From Pelagophyceae sp. CCMP2097 (Eukaryota; Sar; Pelagophyceae): a stretch of 30,155 bases of DNA. Positions 26,989 to 30,155 of the stretch are shown here, piece after piece. The stretch is taken from contig MU657231.1 in the NCBI GenBank assembly GCA_026770575.1, positions 166,938 to 197,092 on the forward strand. The letters run 5' to 3'. The position numbers and the translations under genes are program-made. A model generated the notes under the pieces. That model searched no databases, was not told the origin of the DNA, and saw only the letters and a program-made list of their open reading frames with translations. How positions within the stretch are numbered: position 1 is the first letter of the stretch; the number at the start of each line of letters is the position of its first letter.

Positions 26989-27076
26989 GCCGTTCAAAAA
27001 GACGGTGTTCAAAAAAGGTCGTCTTCAAAAAGGCCGTTTTCAAAAAGGTCGTTTTCAAAAAGCAAGTCTCAAAACG
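26989..27076 (+). repeat. About 15-bp tandem array TTTTCAAAAAGGTCG
   Basis: Five or six units such as CTTCAAAAAGGCCG and TTTTCAAAAAGGTCG lie in a row. One frame reads VFKK repeats, which is a consequence of the period. Confidence 0.65.
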
Positions 27077-29662
27077 GCCCTGCTCTCGACGGCCCTTTTG
27101 TCCGTTGAAGGGTCGTTCTCTCGGCCTTTTGACCCTTTTTGAAAGGGGCCTCTGTTGAGCTTCCCGGAGTCCGTTGGACGTTGGCATGCTCTCGGTGCCG
27201 CAAAGCAACGCGTTTTCAGACCGACTCTGCACAGGCCGTGGGACTGAAAGACGGACGTGAGAGCCGCATTTCCAACCCGAAGAAGCTTCGGCCCCGGTCT
27301 TCGAAAACAGTCGGTCCAGAGAAAGGGAGACCGTCGAAGCGGGCCGTACGACAGCTCCCACTCGATTCAAAGTCCAAAACTTCAAGGCCAAGAGACCGCA
27401 AAGCCAAGGTCCAAAACCAAAGGCGCCTCAGAATCGCACCACGGCGGCCATTCAGGATTTGATCTAGTACCAAAATGTGCGCGCACGAGGGCGCACAAGC
27501 AAGCCTTTTGGGATTTTATTCAATCTTTAAAAAGCCGCCTCGGTGCGAGTTTGCCATGTTTGGTTGTGGATCGTCGTGGATTTGCGCTTTTGGCCTGCAT
27601 GCTTTTGGGTTTTGGCTTTTGGGGAATCGAGTGGCAACTGCCAACGACGAGTACCACGGGCCGTTTTCTCGAGGCCGTTGTGAAAGGGCCGTCTCGCAAG
27701 GCCCGGGGCATCGAAACGGCCGTCAGGGACGGCCGCCTCTTTTTGCGACTTTGCGGCAACGGGCCGTCGGAGAAAGGGGCCGTTGGAGAAAGGGGCCGTC
27801 GTTCAAACGGACCTCCGTGCAGGACCGTCCCTCTTCGGGCCGTCGTTCGCCAGGACCGTCTGCAGGACCGTTGTAGAGTTGTCGAGTTGTTTTGGGGCAG
27901 GGGCCCCACGTGCCCGGCAAAGTGCCGTTTCAAGGCCGTTCCAAGCGCCTTTGAAAGGCGAGGCGACGTTGAGAAGGGGCCCTTGGTCAACGGTCCTTTC
28001 GTGCGGTTCCTGACGGCGCCTTGCGTGCGGTTCCTGGCGGCGCCTTCGCAAAAGCCCTCTTCTATGCCCCGCCTCGGCGGCGCAAGAGATGACCCGCTTC
28101 GCGGTTTCAAAGCAGCGGCGTCGAGAAAGAGCCCCTCTGTCAGACGACGCCAAGAATGAGGCGCCTCTCGCCGGGGAGGGGGCCCTTCTCAAAAAGGTCC
28201 CTTCTCAACGGCCCCTCTGTCAGAAAGGGCCGCTCGAAAAACGTCTCGCGCCTCGTCGACGACGCCTTTGTCAAAAGGCCCCTCGATCTTTGGGCCCCTT
28301 TTTCGGCGGCCCTTTTTCAACGGCGCCGAAACGGCGGCCGCTGAAAAGACGGCGCACGGCCACCTTTCAAAGCCGCCGCCCCTCTTCAGCGGCGCCGACG
28401 GGAGGGCCCTCGAGCGCGCCGCTTGAGACGGCGACTCGAAGCGGTCTCTTCAAACGGCCCTTTGAGACGGCGACTCGAGACGTTTCGGGACTTTGTCGTT
28501 GAAGAGGAACAGTCTCGAGGAACAGTCTCCATCGACTTTCGAGCGAGCTCTCGAGAGGAGTCGTTGGAAAGAGCCGCCTTCAAAGGAACCGCCGCCTTCA
28601 AAGGGCCGTTGAAGAGGAACTGTCTCGACAAGGGGCCGCCGCCTTCAAAGGGACCGTCTTCAAAAAGCCGTCTCGAGCCGGAACCGAGGCGTCGTCTCGA
28701 ATCCGCGTCTCGAGGGACCCTATCTCGGAAACCCGCCGTCTCGCAAGCCCGCCGTCTCGGAAACGCGCTCTCGAGAGCCTCTTTGGCAACTCTCTTTGGC
28801 AACTCTTTTTGGCGGTCCTCTGAGGCCTCTGCTTCGTCGGAACAGACCACTCGGCGTCCCCTCTGAGGGCGGCCTCGAGCCAGGAGAGGCGGCCAGGAGA
28901 GGCGGCCCGTTCTCGGAGGCGCCTTTTGGCGGTCAGGAAGATGGCCCCGAGTCGATCTAACGACTCGAGATGGACCGCCTCTGAGACGCCCTTTGAGGGC
29001 CATCGGTTGAAGAGACGGCGCGAACATGCCTTGGACCCGATAAAGGCGCCTCTGGAGCACTTGGCCAAAACCCGAGACGGGGTTCACGCGATTCGGCCTC
29101 GAATTCTTGGGAAAGACCGTCTTTGAAAAAGACCGCCGACCAAGGCCGCCTTTGTGAAGACTTATGCCCCTGCGCGAGAGCCGCTCTCCGGGCAGATTTC
29201 GCGGCGCGCGACGCGCGGTTTCGGCGGTGCAGAGTTTCCGACGCGTTTTTCCCACAAGCGCGCGTCGTCGGCCTTTTGACGTTTCGTTTGCCGTTTGGGT
29301 GGCGCCCTCGGCAACGCATTTTATAAATACGACCCCGCAGAGAGTCCGAATCCCGCAGCGACGTCGAGGCGCGACTCCAGTGCGGCCGACGGAGGCTCGA
29401 AAAGGGCCCTATTGCCGCCGTCTTTCCGGTCCGAATCGAAGATTGAACGGCCCTTTGTGCAAAAAAGGACAACGGGCGTCGTCCTCTTCTCTTTTGAGAA
29501 TCGTTCCAACAACGGGCGACGTTGCGATGCGCATTCGACCGGGCTCGAAAAACGGCCCTGGCGGCGTCGGCCCCGGCGCGTTCCTCTCATGCCACGTATT
29601 TCGAAAACCCAAAGAGGAGCCGCCGTCCCGGGCCCACTGCGAGTCTTTGCCGTCCTGGTGGA
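27077..29662. other. Degenerate repeats with one possible coding island
   Basis: 27380-27680 is less GC-rich. In one plus frame it reads HKQAFWDFIQSLKSRLGAS and then a hydrophobic GFALLACMLLGFGFWGIEW, which looks like protein with a membrane segment. No ATG in frame or splice support was found. From 27690 to 28860 the sequence is GAGACGGC/AAAGGGGCCGT-type degenerate repeat. 29140-29290 contains another weakly protein-like plus frame. CATTTTATAAAT occurs at 26770 and 29321 and might be TATA-like. Confidence 0.3.
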
Positions 29663-30155
29663 CAGATTCGGGTTGAATGCAGCGAGTTTACACAATCTGG
29701 TTGACAGAACCTGGTTGACAAACTCTGGTTTGCAAACTCTGGTTTACAAAATCTGGTTTACAAAATATGGTTTACAACATTTAATTTACAGCATCTGGTT
29801 GACAACATTGAGTTTACAACATTTGGTTTACAGAATCTGGTTTACAGAATCTGGTTTACAAAATCTGGTTTACAGCACCTGGTTGACAACATTGAGTTTA
29901 CAACATTTGGTTTACAGAACCTGGTTGACAGCATCTAGTTTACAGCATCCGGTTTACAAAATCAGGTTTACAAAATATGGTTTACAGAGTCTGGTTTACA
30001 GAATCTGGTTTACAGATTCCGGTTGACAGATTCTGGTTAACAGAATTTGGTTTACAAAATTTGGTTAACAGAATCTGGTTAACAGAATCTGGTTTACAGC
30101 ATCTAGTTTGCCACATCTGGTTTATAAAATCTGGTTTACAGCATCTGGTTTACAA
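29663..30155. repeat. 14-bp satellite array with 84-bp higher-order block
   Basis: Thirty-five consecutive 14-base units of the type CAGAATCTGGTTTA, plus three bases, run to the window end without a single insertion or deletion. Variants (CAACATTGAGTTTA, CAGCACCTGGTTGA and others) recur in the same order 84 bases apart (29803 and 29887), so six-unit blocks were duplicated. It is AT-rich against a GC-rich background. Open frames across it are by-products of a 42-base codon period. Confidence 0.9.

Noticed and set aside
29687..30026. Repeat protein encoded by the 14-bp satellite
   Set aside because: The frame changes every unit and merely cycles every 42 bases; stops appear with ordinary unit variants.
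29663..30155. Telomeric repeat or CRISPR-like array at the window end
   Set aside because: Units are contiguous 14-mers without spacers and do not resemble telomere motifs.

Overview
The window looks like nuclear DNA from a GC-rich microbial eukaryote. The evidence is short GT-AG introns (40 to 70 bases) in two genes that read cleanly across their junctions, one eukaryote-type RNase PH-fold exosome subunit, WD40 fragments, RNA polymerase III box motifs, and dense repeats with little operon-like structure. A stramenopile alga (pelagophyte-like) would fit, because one protein begins with a hydrophobic leader ending in an ASA-type motif and because transposon-filled introns are known there. This assignment is an inference. 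A run of N (13936-14700) marks an assembly gap.

Layout. 1-2270: about 250-base repeat units, broken by a SINE-like element with good A and B boxes (671-1035) and by a MITE-like element with 23-base perfect terminal inverted repeats (1341-1675). 2270-4920: a dispersed modular repeat (family A), then a 2.1 kb foldback with arms of over 200 bases that carries a frame-broken minus-strand gene and a small plus-strand reading frame. 4973-8314: a four-exon exosome subunit gene on the minus strand. Its third intron (2.54 kb) is almost entirely one inverted-repeat element filled with 12 to 13-base minisatellites. 8523-9461: a divergently transcribed four-exon gene for a protein with an N-terminal leader. 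A possible fifth exon lies at 11628-11753, after 2.2 kb of the same repeat family. 12112-12801: a single-exon minus-strand gene with a coiled-coil segment.

14700-16220 holds WD40 repeat fragments on both strands among three foldback structures and a long near-perfect hairpin. 16995-17680 is a second large copy of family A. 18238-19502 contains a minus-strand terminal exon with one membrane segment and a less certain plus-strand frame. From about 20280 to 29660 the sequence is mostly degenerate short-period repeats, in which long open frames are largely artefacts, with one plausible minus-strand membrane-protein fragment at 23361-23744. The window ends inside a strictly phased 14-base satellite (29663-30155) that shows an 84-base higher-order block.

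Few genes are secure: the exosome subunit is well supported, its divergent neighbour and the 12112-12801 gene are moderate, and the rest are fragments or candidates. The clearest unusual signal is the coincidence of a large inverted-repeat minisatellite element with an entire intron, and its relatives filling what may be the last intron of the neighbouring gene.
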